This document shows positions 1 to 7,623 of a DNA stretch of 64,000 nt, one piece after another. Under the pieces are notes generated by a model. The model worked only from the letters and a program-made list of their open reading frames with translations, was not told the DNA's origin and made no database searches. The stretch comes from Bradyrhizobium sp. SZCCT0231 (lineage in GTDB: Bacteria > Pseudomonadota > Alphaproteobacteria > Rhizobiales > Xanthobacteraceae), in the NCBI RefSeq assembly GCF_018130245.1, contig NZ_JAFCKP010000016.1:57501-121500 (forward strand), written 5' to 3'. Each line of letters begins with the position of its first letter. Position 1 is the stretch's first letter. The translations under genes and the position numbers were made by a program.

Positions 1-434
1 AGCTTGCCGTAACCTGCTAATTTGGTCGGATCAGACGGACGATGCGAACTCTTCAGTGACAGATTCGCTAGGTCACAAAGTAGTCCGACCAGCGCCGCAC
101 CATCCGCGGTCTGGTCCACTGCAGGCCCGTCCAGGCTGATCCCGATGCTGAAATAGCCACCAAGCAGCCCGTCGAAGAACATCCTCTTGAAAGCAATCCG
201 CTGCTTTTTGTCGCCGGATCTTTTGAGCTCGATATCAATGGAGCGCACCGCACAGAGGCTGCTCTCTCCGATCCAGCCGAGAAAACCGCCGCTCGGCCGG
301 TCGATGATATCACCCAGATTGCGATAGAACCGATGCGGTTCGTCAAGCTTGGAGAAGCGGCTCTGTACGAGCGCAGATCGGCTCGGAAACAGAGCTCTCT
401 CGTCCGCAAACGGATAATAGACGCTAACAAGCAT
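1..434 (-). CDS. Partial unrecognised protein (N-terminal 144 residues)
   Basis: An open frame on the minus strand starts at ATG 434 and runs off the left edge without a stop, so only the N-terminal part is visible. The protein begins MLVSVYYPFADERALFPSR and has no signal peptide or membrane segment. The frame is more AT-rich than most neighbours (for example around 50-80 and 405-435), which may point to transferred DNA. I do not recognise the family. An 8-bp inverted repeat lies about 15 bp upstream of the start and the ribosome site is weak. The uninterrupted 144 codons and protein-like composition support a real gene, but its function cannot be told from this fragment. Confidence 0.55.
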   Translation of the reverse strand, partial: MLVSVYYPFADERALFPSRSALVQSRFSKLDEPHRFYRNLGDIIDRPSGGFLGWIGESSLCAVRSIDIELKRSGDKKQRIAFKRMFFDGLLGGYFSIGISLDGPAVDQTADGAALVGLLCDLANLSLKSSHRPSDPTKLAGYGK

Positions 435-783
435 GCTCTATTCCCGTGGAGCTGGCGGGTTAGAACCACCAGCTCCAGCTCTGAAGGGACGAGCTAGTCT
501 CGCTCGCCCCGATCCCTTGCGGGCTGTAGATGCCGGTCATGTGCCGGCGATCCACGCCTCTATCTTAAGGTGCACTCGCGACGGAATTCAATGGATTTCT
601 CGATCGCCACATGCCGGCGATCCACCACCGGATTGTGATCATTCAGCCACGATTGCTCGTTAGCGATGGGGTCAGTTCATTCGGAGTTCATGTCCGGTTC
701 CCCAGTTTCCCGGATGTCGAGACCTTCCACCGCCGACATCTTCCAGCGCCAAAACCAACCATCCCCTTCAGGAGGAGACTCCC
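435..783. other. Intergenic region with a stem-loop and a 14-bp direct repeat
   Basis: No convincing gene is seen in this 349-bp gap. It holds a perfect 8-bp inverted repeat, GGAGCTGG at 448-455 and CCAGCTCC at 469-476, just upstream of the left-edge minus gene. It also holds a 14-bp direct repeat, TGCCGGCGATCCAC, at 542-555 and 612-625. A strong ribosome binding site (AGGAGGA near 769-777) belongs to the next plus-strand gene. The short frames here have no good start signals. Confidence 0.4.
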
Positions 784-1380
784 ATGCCAGCATTGCTTCG
801 TCCCGCCCTGTCCGCGTTCGGCGTCGCGTGCCTTGTGTGCGCAGCATCGCTTGCTTCCTCCGGTGCCGCTTTCGCGCAAGCCAAGCAGCAGCCCGCACCT
901 GCTCAGCAGGCCGCGCCGGCGCAGCAGCAGGCTCCCGCGCTCAAGCAGATTGTGCTGACCGACAAGCAGCTCGACGGTGTACTCGCCGCCCAGAAGGACG
1001 TGGATGCGATCACCGAAAAGCTCCCCGAGAACACCGCGCCCGATCAGAAGGTCATCGCGCAGCTCGAGGAGGTTGCAAAGAAACACGGCTTTGCCGGCTA
1101 TGACGATTACAGCAACGTCATCGACAACATCAGCCTCGTCATCGGTGGCTTCGATCCTGGGACCAAGAAATATGTCGGCCCCGAAGCGGTGATCAAGGCG
1201 CAGATCGCGCAGATCCAGGCCGACAAGAAGATGCCGGCGAAGGACAAGAAAGAAGCCCTCGACGAGCTCAACCAGGCGCTGAAGACGCCGGCGCTCCAGG
1301 TCGAGAACAAGGGCAACATCGATCTCGTCGCCAAGTATTACGACAAGCTCGTTGCAGCGCTCGGGGATGATGAGAATTGA
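784..1380 (+). CDS. Secreted protein of unknown function
   Basis: A 198-residue protein with a clear Sec signal peptide: a short basic start, a hydrophobic core and a cleavage site after AFA near residue 32. A Gln/Ala/Pro-rich linker follows (about residues 33-58), then a mainly helical, charged domain rich in Lys, Asp and Gln. It is probably periplasmic. No catalytic or metal-binding motif was recognised. The start is well supported by AGGAGGAG a few bases upstream. The gene stands alone, convergent with the TRAP binding protein. Similar small secreted helical proteins are common in Bradyrhizobium, but I cannot name a function. Confidence 0.75.
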   Translation: MPALLRPALSAFGVACLVCAASLASSGAAFAQAKQQPAPAQQAAPAQQQAPALKQIVLTDKQLDGVLAAQKDVDAITEKLPENTAPDQKVIAQLEEVAKKHGFAGYDDYSNVIDNISLVIGGFDPGTKKYVGPEAVIKAQIAQIQADKKMPAKDKKEALDELNQALKTPALQVENKGNIDLVAKYYDKLVAALGDDEN

Positions 1381-1544
1381 GGATGTTGCTGCGTCTTCGC
1401 AAAGCGCGATGCTTGGCGCGGCCTGAGGATGACGCACCGCATGCCACAACCCCCGCTGTGATGCTCCGCGAAAGCGGGCCATCCAGTACGCCGCGGCGGA
1501 TGCGGTGAGAGCGAGCACTTTCATGACCGCCTCTGGAATCCTGG

Positions 1545-1568
1545 ATCGCCCGGTCGAAGCCGGGCGAT
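1545..1568. repeat. REP-like palindrome
   Basis: ATCGCCCGG (1545-1553) and CCGGGCGAT (1560-1568) form a perfect 9-bp inverted repeat with the 6-base loop TCGAAG. It lies between convergent genes. This is the usual form of a short repetitive extragenic palindrome in this group. No second copy was noticed in the window. Confidence 0.5.
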
Positions 1569-1601
1569 GACACTTCCGGCGCGGCCCGTTCGTCGCCAAA
1601 C

Positions 1602-1632
1602 AAAAAAGCCCCGGAGCCAGCTCCGGGGCTTT
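1602..1632 (-). terminator. Rho-independent terminator of the TRAP binding protein gene
   Basis: A perfect 12-bp stem (1605-1616 with 1621-1632, core AGCCCCGGAG) with a 4-base loop is followed on the minus strand by a run of six T (positions 1607-1602, partly in the stem). It stands about 30 bp past the stop of the minus-strand gene. Confidence 0.85.
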
Positions 1633-1662
1633 CGTCGTTTTGCGGCTCGCAGCGCGATGCAG

Positions 1663-2751
1663 CTACGTCCTCGTCCGCATCCGCATCATGAAGGTGTCGA
1701 AGCTGAGCTCGGCCACCTGCATCCAGGCGAGCGACTCGCTGCGGAAAGCGGTGAGGCTCGCATACATCTTGCTGAAATGCGGGTTGCTCTTGGCGAGATC
1801 GGCGTAAATCTCGTTGGCTGCGCCGTAGCAGGCTTCGAGCACCTCCTGCGGGAAGGGCTTGAGGATCGCGCCGGCAGCGAGCAGCCGCTTGAGGGCGGGT
1901 GGATTGACCGAGTCGTACTTGCCGGTCACCCAGGTGAAGGTATCGAGCGATGCCGTCGAGATCGCCGCCTGATAGTGTTTCGGCAACGCGTTCCATTTCT
2001 CCAGATTCATGATGTTGTGGCCTTGGCCGGTCCCTTCCCACCAGCCCGGATAGTAATAGTACTTCGCCACCTTCACGAAGCCGAGCTTCTCGTCGTCATA
2101 TGGCCCGACCCACTCCGCCGCGTCGATCGTCCCCTTCTCCAGCGCCGGATAGATGTCGCCCGCCGCGATCTGCTGCGGCACGCCACCGAGCTTCGAGACG
2201 ATGGTGCCGGCGAAGCCGCCGACGCGGAATTTCAGGCCCTTGAGATCATCGACGGTCTTGATCTCTTTGCGAAACCATCCGCCCATCTGGGCGCCGGTCG
2301 AACCCGTAGGAACGCCGATCGCATTGTGCTCCTTCAACAGACCGTTGAGCATGTCCTGACCGCCATTCCACAACAGCCAGGAGATGTGCTGGCGCGTGTT
2401 GAGACCGAACGGCAGCGACGTGCCGAAGGTGAACGCCGGGTTCTTGCCCCAATAGTAGTAGAGCGCAGTGTTGCCCATCTCGACGGTGCCGTTCGAGACT
2501 GCGTCGAGCACTTGCAGGCCCGGCACGATCTCGCCGGCGGCAAACGGCTGGATCTGAAAGCGGTTGTCCGTGATCTCGGCGACTCGCTTGCAGAAATACT
2601 CGCAGCCGCCATAGAGCGTATCGAGTGACTTCGGCCAACTCGCCGCCAGCCGCCATTTCACCTCGGGCATCGATTGTGCGACGGCCGGCGCGGCAACAGC
2701 AGTTGCGGCCAGGCCCAATCCGCCTGCCGTCAGGAATTTACGACGTTCCAT
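1663..2751 (-). CDS. TRAP transporter substrate-binding protein (DctP family)
   Basis: This is a 362-residue periplasmic binding protein for tripartite ATP-independent periplasmic uptake of carboxylates or 2-oxo acids. It begins MERRKFLTAGGLGLAATAVA, a Tat-like signal (RRKFL) with a cleavage site near AVA-QS. The TRAP family signature is in the middle (TVDDLKGLKFRVGGFAGTIV, then GDIYPALEKGTIDAAEWVGP). The length and the YYYPGWWEGTG stretch resemble the TakP-type 2-oxo acid binders. No DctQ or DctM permease gene lies nearby, so the binder is an orphan here and must use a permease encoded elsewhere. The start is supported by AGGAGGA upstream (2757-2764, minus strand). A strong terminator follows. 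The ligand cannot be assigned. Confidence 0.88.
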   Translation of the reverse strand: MERRKFLTAGGLGLAATAVAAPAVAQSMPEVKWRLAASWPKSLDTLYGGCEYFCKRVAEITDNRFQIQPFAAGEIVPGLQVLDAVSNGTVEMGNTALYYYWGKNPAFTFGTSLPFGLNTRQHISWLLWNGGQDMLNGLLKEHNAIGVPTGSTGAQMGGWFRKEIKTVDDLKGLKFRVGGFAGTIVSKLGGVPQQIAAGDIYPALEKGTIDAAEWVGPYDDEKLGFVKVAKYYYYPGWWEGTGQGHNIMNLEKWNALPKHYQAAISTASLDTFTWVTGKYDSVNPPALKRLLAAGAILKPFPQEVLEACYGAANEIYADLAKSNPHFSKMYASLTAFRSESLAWMQVAELSFDTFMMRMRTRT

Positions 2752-2930
2752 GCATTTCCTCCTGTGATGTCGTGTCCTCGACGATGGATCGCGGTCTTGT
2801 CGCCGCTTTGGTCTTCGCCGGTGGCCGACGTTTCTTGGTGTCCGAAATTCAGTATTCCCGGATCGCGGTCAGGATGACCAAAGGGGGCCTGCAAATCAAG
2901 CGCACTTTGGTTGTGCGGCTGTCAAAGCCG

Positions 2931-4244
2931 TCAATGCTGCGCTGCGAACGCGGCTTCCATGGCCTTGCGCGTCTTCATCGTTTCGTTGGCCGGGTCGAAT
3001 TCGACATCGCTCCAGCGCACCACCGCGCCATGGGCGACGTCATGTTTCAGCTTCACGCGATGTGCGAGCCCGATCGGCAGGGCGCCGGCCTTGAGGCTCG
3101 CAGCCGCCGGTACCAGCTTGCCCCACACCGTATAGCCGCCTTCGCCGTCGAGCATCTCCCCGGCGCGCAGATTTCGCTTGGCCACTGCTGCGACATCGCC
3201 ACGGAAGCCGATGGCTTGCCCGGTGGGCTCGCCCCGCAGCGCGGCCGACAGCACCGAGATGTTCAGCTCGAGCCCGATCAGATGATACGGCTTGTACATG
3301 GCGGCGAAGCGTCCGCTGGCGTCGGTCTTCAGGCCGTATTGCCTGAAGCAATCGGCGGCGTAGTCATTCGGCGCCTCCAGCACGACGTAGACGCCCCAGC
3401 GCAGGTCGCGAAACACCGGCCGGCCGTCGCGCTCGATCGAGGAGACGACCTCGACGACGCCGGACCGCTCCAGCACGCCGCCGCGCGAGCGCGGCCGCAT
3501 GATGTGCGGCAGGTCGTCGACGCCGCAGGGCGGAAACAGCAGGCCGTCCGCGGGCACGTCGAGGCTGCAGGCATTGGCGATCGCGGCCATCTCGATCGCC
3601 GATTTGGTGCCGTCGAGGAAGGAGTTGAACATCTGCGGATTCATGCCGGCCGACTGCGCCTCGCCCGCGGTCAGGCCGTAATGCTGCCAGACACCGTCAG
3701 GCGTCACGTCGTGATAGGCCGGCAGGTACTTTGTCCCCTTGCCGGCGGCGACGACGCGAAAGCCGGTGGCCCGCGCCCAGTCGACCATCTCGGCGGTCAG
3801 CGCCGGCTGGTCGCCATAGGCGAGCGAATAGACCACGCCGGCCTTGCGCGCTTCCTCCGCAAGCAGGGGGCCCGCCAGCACGTCGGCCTCGACATTCACC
3901 ATCACGATATGCTTGCCCGCCGCAATCGCCGCGCGCGCATGTCTGATGCCGACGGCGGGATTGCCGGTCGCCTCCACCACCACATCCATCGCGCCGCCGG
4001 CAATGGCGCGCGCACCGTCATCGGTGAACGTGGTCGCCGCGATGCGCGCCGGATCCCAGCCGACGGTGCGGCAGGCCTCGCGCGCGCGGTCGCGGTCGAT
4101 GTCGACGATGATTGGCACCTCCAGCCCCGGCGTGTGCGGCACCTGCGCCAAAAACATCGAGCCGAATTTGCCCGCGCCGATCAGCGCGACACGGACGGGC
4201 TTGCCGGCGGATGCGCGGGCTTGCAGGAGGCGGAAGAGGTTCAT
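2931..4244 (-). CDS. NAD(P)-dependent dehydrogenase with C-terminal SAF domain
   Basis: A 437-residue cytosolic oxidoreductase. The N-terminal Rossmann fold begins VRVALIGAGKFGSMFLAQV, with VVVEATGNPAVG and MVNVEADVL typical of homoserine-dehydrogenase-like enzymes. The C-terminal part (about residues 355-420, with AKRNLRAGEMLDGEGGYTVWG) looks like an SAF/FlgA-type domain. This architecture is common in proteobacterial catabolic clusters, where it acts on small hydroxy acids; the exact substrate is unknown. The ATG at 4244 is chosen because conservation starts at MNLF and the longer frame upstream runs through repeat DNA. The gene follows the PhyH gene on the same strand, with one palindromic repeat between them. 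Confidence 0.8.
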   Translation of the reverse strand: MNLFRLLQARASAGKPVRVALIGAGKFGSMFLAQVPHTPGLEVPIIVDIDRDRAREACRTVGWDPARIAATTFTDDGARAIAGGAMDVVVEATGNPAVGIRHARAAIAAGKHIVMVNVEADVLAGPLLAEEARKAGVVYSLAYGDQPALTAEMVDWARATGFRVVAAGKGTKYLPAYHDVTPDGVWQHYGLTAGEAQSAGMNPQMFNSFLDGTKSAIEMAAIANACSLDVPADGLLFPPCGVDDLPHIMRPRSRGGVLERSGVVEVVSSIERDGRPVFRDLRWGVYVVLEAPNDYAADCFRQYGLKTDASGRFAAMYKPYHLIGLELNISVLSAALRGEPTGQAIGFRGDVAAVAKRNLRAGEMLDGEGGYTVWGKLVPAAASLKAGALPIGLAHRVKLKHDVAHGAVVRWSDVEFDPANETMKTRKAMEAAFAAQH

Positions 4245-4263
4245 GTTGTCATCCGATAAGTCT

Positions 4264-4402
4264 CGTGTCCCGGACGCGGTGCAGCGCTTCTTCAGCGCTG
4301 CTCCGCAGAGCCGGGACCCAGTGCGAGGGAATTCGGGGCGGCGTGGGCCCCGGCTCAGCAGCGCACCGCTGAAGAAGCGCTGCGCTGCGTCCGGGGCACG
4401 AG
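4264..4402. repeat. Palindromic intergenic repeat, family B copy 1
   Basis: Begins CGTGTCCCGGACGCGG and ends near GCGTCCGGGGCACGAG, with inner arms GCAGAGCCGGGACCCA and its complement. The ends are inverted copies of each other. Related copies are at 18663-18801 and 38499-38650. All are intergenic. Confidence 0.8.
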
Positions 4403-4408
4403 AGCATT

Positions 4409-5209
4409 CTATTCCGCCGCTTGCCGCGGCGCACGGGCAAGCCGCAGCAGCGCGTCGTCGTCCACCGTCCTGATCGGCGTGAAATCGCGATGCGCGATGT
4501 AGTCCGGCCGCGTCGGTGTGCGGATATAGTTCGAGACCGCGTTCAGCGTCAGGTACACGATCTTGCGCGGGTAGGGCGTGATGTTGCCGCTCGATCCGTG
4601 CACGAGATTGCCGTGGAACATCAGCATGCCGCCGGGCTTGCCGGTGGGCGCCACGATGCCGCCCTGCTTGACGAGGCGCGTCACGGTGTCCTCGTCCAGC
4701 GTCCACAGCGGATAGGAGGTGGTGGCGAGGTCATGCGAGGCTTCGAGATCGCCGGCATTCTGGCTGCGCGGCACCAGCATCAACGGGCCGTTGATCGGCA
4801 TCACCTCGTCGAGGAAGATCGCGATGTTCATCGCGCGCGGCTCCGGCATGCCGTCGTCGCGCTTCCAGGTGCCGTAGTCCTGGTGCCACTGCCAGACGTC
4901 GCCGGTGAAGGCCGATTTCGCATTGATCTTGAACTGGTGCATGTACACGGGCTCGCCGAACACCTGCTCGACCGGCTCGATCATGCGCGGATGCGCGCCG
5001 AGAATGCGGAACGCCTCGTTGTAGAGATGCGCGGCAAACGCCGTGCGCGGCGCGCCGCTCTTCTCGCGCCAGACCTCCGGCCGGTTGGCGTCGTAGATGC
5101 CGATCGCCTCGCGCGCGAGCAAATCGACCTCCTCCGGGCTGAACAGTTCGGGCAGGAACAGCCAGCCCTCGCGGTGGAAGAATTCCAATTGCTCCTGGGA
5201 CAGTTTCAT
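4409..5209 (-). CDS. Phytanoyl-CoA dioxygenase (PhyH) family protein
   Basis: A 266-residue Fe(II)/2-oxoglutarate-dependent oxygenase of the PhyH/EctD-like family. The facial triad is visible as the HxD of WHQDYG in the middle and the distal His in LVHGSSGN. The MLVPRSQ strand between them is typical. Such enzymes hydroxylate small organic substrates using 2-oxoglutarate and O2 in the cytoplasm. Its substrate is not known. The start is supported by GAGGA 7-12 bases upstream. Context: a divergently unrelated but same-strand GntR gene lies upstream and the SAF dehydrogenase downstream, so a hydroxylase-dehydrogenase catabolic pair under GntR control is a reasonable inference. Confidence 0.87.
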   Translation of the reverse strand: MKLSQEQLEFFHREGWLFLPELFSPEEVDLLAREAIGIYDANRPEVWREKSGAPRTAFAAHLYNEAFRILGAHPRMIEPVEQVFGEPVYMHQFKINAKSAFTGDVWQWHQDYGTWKRDDGMPEPRAMNIAIFLDEVMPINGPLMLVPRSQNAGDLEASHDLATTSYPLWTLDEDTVTRLVKQGGIVAPTGKPGGMLMFHGNLVHGSSGNITPYPRKIVYLTLNAVSNYIRTPTRPDYIAHRDFTPIRTVDDDALLRLARAPRQAAE

Positions 5210-5234
5210 GGGTCGTCCTCCTTGTGTTGTTTTT

Positions 5235-5338
5235 GTCATTCCGGGGCGCGCGCAGCGCGAGCCCGGAATCCATTTCTCCTCAGCGCTTGCCGCCTGATGG
5301 ATTCCGGGCTCGACGCTTACGCGTCGCCCCGGAATGAC
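5235..5338. repeat. Palindromic intergenic repeat, family A copy 1
   Basis: The perfect 14-bp terminal arms are GTCATTCCGGGGCG (5235-5248) and its complement (5325-5338). Inside is a second inverted pair built on GAGCCCGGAATCCAT. Other copies: 17403-17504, 42054-42091 (short form) and 49591-49714. Confidence 0.85.
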
Positions 5339-5349
5339 GGCGTTTGTCG

Positions 5350-6027
5350 CTACGCCGCCGCCGCGTCCGTTGCCCGCAATCTCTCCTCGGTCATTCGTCC
5401 CGCCGTCTGCGCATGCGCCAGCGCCGCGCGCTCGGCGGCGCTCGCATTCCCAGCGAAAATGTATCCGGCAATATCGGCATGCTCGGCCCAGGCGCTGTCG
5501 CGATAATCGAGCTCCGACAGCACCGTGGCCATCGAGCGGCGCATATGCGGCCATTGCGGCGCCATCGTCTCCTCGATCACGGGATTGCCGGCGAGCTGAT
5601 AGATCGCGCGGTGAAAGTCGACATCGAGCACGATGAGCTCGGCCAGCGTCGTGTTGCGGTCGCTGCGGCGTCCGGCGGCAAGCGCCGCGTCGAGGCGCGC
5701 GCGTCCGGCCGCATCGGTGCCGGCGCGCGCTGCGGCGAGCCGGGCCGCCAGCGCGTCGATGGCGCCGCGCACCTCGTAGAGCTGGCGGATGCGGGCGGGA
5801 TCGAGCTGGGTGACCTCGAAGCCCCGGCGGCCGCTTTCGGCGACCAGACCTTGCCGGTGCAACAGGTGCAGCGCATGCGACACCGGCTGGCGCGACACGC
5901 CGAGCCTGTCGGCGAGTTCGTTCTGCCGGATGCGCTGGCCGGGCCGCAGCGTGCGGTCGGAGATGGCCTCCAGGATCCGTTCATAGACCTGGTCGATCAG
6001 GTTCGGGAGCGGGTCGAGAGGGATCAC
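5350..6027 (-). CDS. GntR-family regulator, FadR/FCD subfamily
   Basis: A 225-residue repressor-type protein. The N-terminal winged helix-turn-helix (about residues 10-75) carries RIRQNELADRLGVSRQPVSHAL, and the C-terminal all-helical FCD domain contains DVDFHRAIYQLAGN and a late His (AEHADIAGYI), the usual metal/ligand residues. A GTG start at 6027 is preferred: AGGAG lies 8 bases upstream, and the longer frame from 6096 would read through a perfect 20-bp palindrome that looks like the operator. The regulator probably controls itself and the PhyH and SAF dehydrogenase genes downstream on the same strand. Confidence 0.85.
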   Translation of the reverse strand: MIPLDPLPNLIDQVYERILEAISDRTLRPGQRIRQNELADRLGVSRQPVSHALHLLHRQGLVAESGRRGFEVTQLDPARIRQLYEVRGAIDALAARLAAARAGTDAAGRARLDAALAAGRRSDRNTTLAELIVLDVDFHRAIYQLAGNPVIEETMAPQWPHMRRSMATVLSELDYRDSAWAEHADIAGYIFAGNASAAERAALAHAQTAGRMTEERLRATDAAAA

Positions 6028-6046
6028 GCCGGCAGCTCCTGGGACG

Positions 6047-6066
6047 GAATACGGAATTCCGTATTC
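6047..6066. promoter_or_regulatory. 20-bp perfect palindrome, probable GntR operator
   Basis: GAATACGGAATTCCGTATTC reads the same on both strands. It lies 20 bp upstream of the preferred GTG start of the GntR gene and just upstream of its ribosome site, fitting autoregulation. The ATAC/GTAT half-sites resemble FadR/FCD-type GntR operators. Confidence 0.65.
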
Positions 6067-6209
6067 GAAGGTACTGTGAGGGGGGCGGGGCGTCAAGGCA
6101 GACTTGGAGACCTCGCTCCAGCGGCTCTGGAGGGGTCAGCTAAGCCATTGATATCGCTATGCCCGTCTACTTTGCATGGGGTTGTTTTCGTCAAGATGGG
6201 GTATCCGCG

Positions 6210-7067
6210 TCAACCCTCCAGCACCTCCAAATCGAGCACCGCGATCCGCTCCGCATCGGCCACCGCCTCGATTGCCGCGATCCGCTCGCCCTCGAATGTC
6301 ACGCGCAGCGCAATGCGCAGCTGTCCGCCGAGCACGACGGCAACGCCCAGCTCGCCATCGACCAGCGCCGTGCGAGCGGCTTGGGCGCGACCCTTGAAGC
6401 TCTGCGCGACGGCGTCGGCGCCGCGGATCTCGGGCAGCGAGCCGAGCCGCACCGCGGCCTGGTCGGCGCGGAATACGACGTCGGGATCGAGCACCGCGAG
6501 CAGCCCTTCGAAATCGCCTTCGCGCGACGCTTTGAGAAACGCATCGACGATCCTGCGTTGATGCGACAGATCCGTCTCGGGCACCGGTGCGCCCTGCACG
6601 CGCCGCCGGGCGCGGCTCGCCAGCTGCCGCGAGGCATCGACGGAGCGGCCGACGATCGGCGCGATCTCCTCGAAGGGCACCGCAAACATGTCGTGCAGGA
6701 CGAAGGCGAGCCGCTCCGCCGGCTGCAACGTCTCCAGCACGACCAGCAGCGCCGCGCCGACGGAGTCTGCCATCTCCGCCTCGCGCTCCCGCGTCTCGTC
6801 GACCGGCTCCGGCACGTGCGGACCGATCGGCTCTTCCTTGCGCGATTTCCGCGCGCGCAGCATGTCGAGGCAGATGCGCGCGACCACGGTGGTGAGCCAG
6901 CCGCGCAAATTCGCGACGTCTGACATGTCGTAGCGGCTGACCCGCAGCCACGCCTCCTGCACGGCATCGTCGACCTCGGCACGGGACCCCAGCATCCGAT
7001 AGGCGACCGCGCGCAAATGGTCCCTGCTCGCCTCGAACTGTTCGGTCAGAAAATTTTGTTCGGTCAT
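6210..7067 (-). CDS. ECF sigma factor, ECF41 group with fused SnoaL-like domain
   Basis: A 285-residue sigma factor. Region 2 (about residues 12-80) has HLRAVAYRMLGSRAEVDDAV and WLRVSRYDMSDVANLRGWL. The linker carries PIGPHVPEPVDE, which matches the GPWLPEP motif of ECF41 sigmas. Region 4 (about 105-160) has AERLAFVLHDMFAVPFEEIA. A C-terminal NTF2/SnoaL-like domain (about 165-285) replaces a separate anti-sigma factor, as known for ECF41. I could not find a clear copy of the conserved C-terminal DGGGR motif. The neighbour across the divergent intergenic region is a CMD-family gene, the classical ECF41 partner. The start at 7067 has GAGGGA upstream. Confidence 0.88.
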   Translation of the reverse strand: MTEQNFLTEQFEASRDHLRAVAYRMLGSRAEVDDAVQEAWLRVSRYDMSDVANLRGWLTTVVARICLDMLRARKSRKEEPIGPHVPEPVDETREREAEMADSVGAALLVVLETLQPAERLAFVLHDMFAVPFEEIAPIVGRSVDASRQLASRARRRVQGAPVPETDLSHQRRIVDAFLKASREGDFEGLLAVLDPDVVFRADQAAVRLGSLPEIRGADAVAQSFKGRAQAARTALVDGELGVAVVLGGQLRIALRVTFEGERIAAIEAVADAERIAVLDLEVLEG

Positions 7068-7068
7068 C

Positions 7069-7095
7069 GGTCACATTCCCTCGTCGCGATCCGTC
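7069..7095 (+). promoter_or_regulatory. ECF41-type promoter of the CMD gene
   Basis: GGTCACA at 7069-7075, a 16-bp spacer, and CGTC at 7092-7095. As I recall the ECF41 consensus is TGTCACA-N16-CGTC, so this differs by one base. The downstream start codon at 7164 is a normal distance away. Confidence 0.7.
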
Positions 7096-7103
7096 ATGCC
7101 CAT

Positions 7104-7130
7104 GACGAAGCCAATCCGGCCGATGTGACC
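7104..7130 (-). promoter_or_regulatory. ECF41-type promoter of the sigma gene itself
   Basis: On the minus strand GGTCACA (7130-7124), a 16-bp spacer and CGTC (7107-7104) give the same motif facing the sigma gene. It predicts autoregulation with a short leader. It is the exact mirror of the plus-strand promoter about the point 7099.5. Confidence 0.7.
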
Positions 7131-7163
7131 GGAACCTTCGAAATTCGGCAGATGGAGACGAAA

Positions 7164-7622
7164 ATGATGCACGCCCGCATGAATCACCCCGTCATGGTGC
7201 TGCCCGAGGCCATGAATGTCCTTCAGTCCCTCGGCAACCTGACAAAGCAGGGCCTGCCGGAAAAGCTCCTGGAACTGGTGCACCTGCGCGCCAGCCAGAT
7301 CAATGGCTGCAGCGTCTGCGTCGATATGCATCCCAAGGTCGCGCGCAAGCTGGGCGAGACCGACGAGCGCCTGTTCGCCGTGTCCGCCTGGCGCGATGTG
7401 CCCTATTTCACCGACGCCGAGCGCGCCGCGCTGGCCTTGACCGAGGCGGTCACGCGCCTCGCCGATCGCGAAGACCCGGTGCCGGACGCGGTCTGGAACG
7501 AGGCCGACAAGCATTTCGACGAGCGCGAGCTCGCAACCCTGATCCTCGCCATTGCGACGATCAACGTGTGGAACCGGCTGAACGCGACGATCAAGATGCC
7601 GGTCGGCGTTTGGAAGGTGTGA
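7164..7622 (+). CDS. Carboxymuconolactone decarboxylase / AhpD-like protein
   Basis: A 152-residue protein of the CMD superfamily. The AhpD-type redox motif is present: QINGCSVCVDMH gives CxxC followed by His. These proteins act as alkylhydroperoxidase-like thiol enzymes in the cytoplasm. The start at 7164 is preferred because GGAG lies 6 bases before it; ATGs at 7152 and 7167 are alternatives. It is divergent from the ECF41 sigma gene and has an ECF41-type promoter, so it is the likely main target of that sigma factor. It ends two bases before the stop codon of the convergent hydrolase gene. Confidence 0.87.
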   Translation: MMHARMNHPVMVLPEAMNVLQSLGNLTKQGLPEKLLELVHLRASQINGCSVCVDMHPKVARKLGETDERLFAVSAWRDVPYFTDAERAALALTEAVTRLADREDPVPDAVWNEADKHFDERELATLILAIATINVWNRLNATIKMPVGVWKV

Positions 7623-7623
7623 G

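Noticed and set aside
448-476. Possible tRNA fragment (GGGTTAGAACC looks like a T-arm)
   Set aside because: No acceptor, D or anticodon arms can be built around it; it is better explained as a plain inverted repeat.
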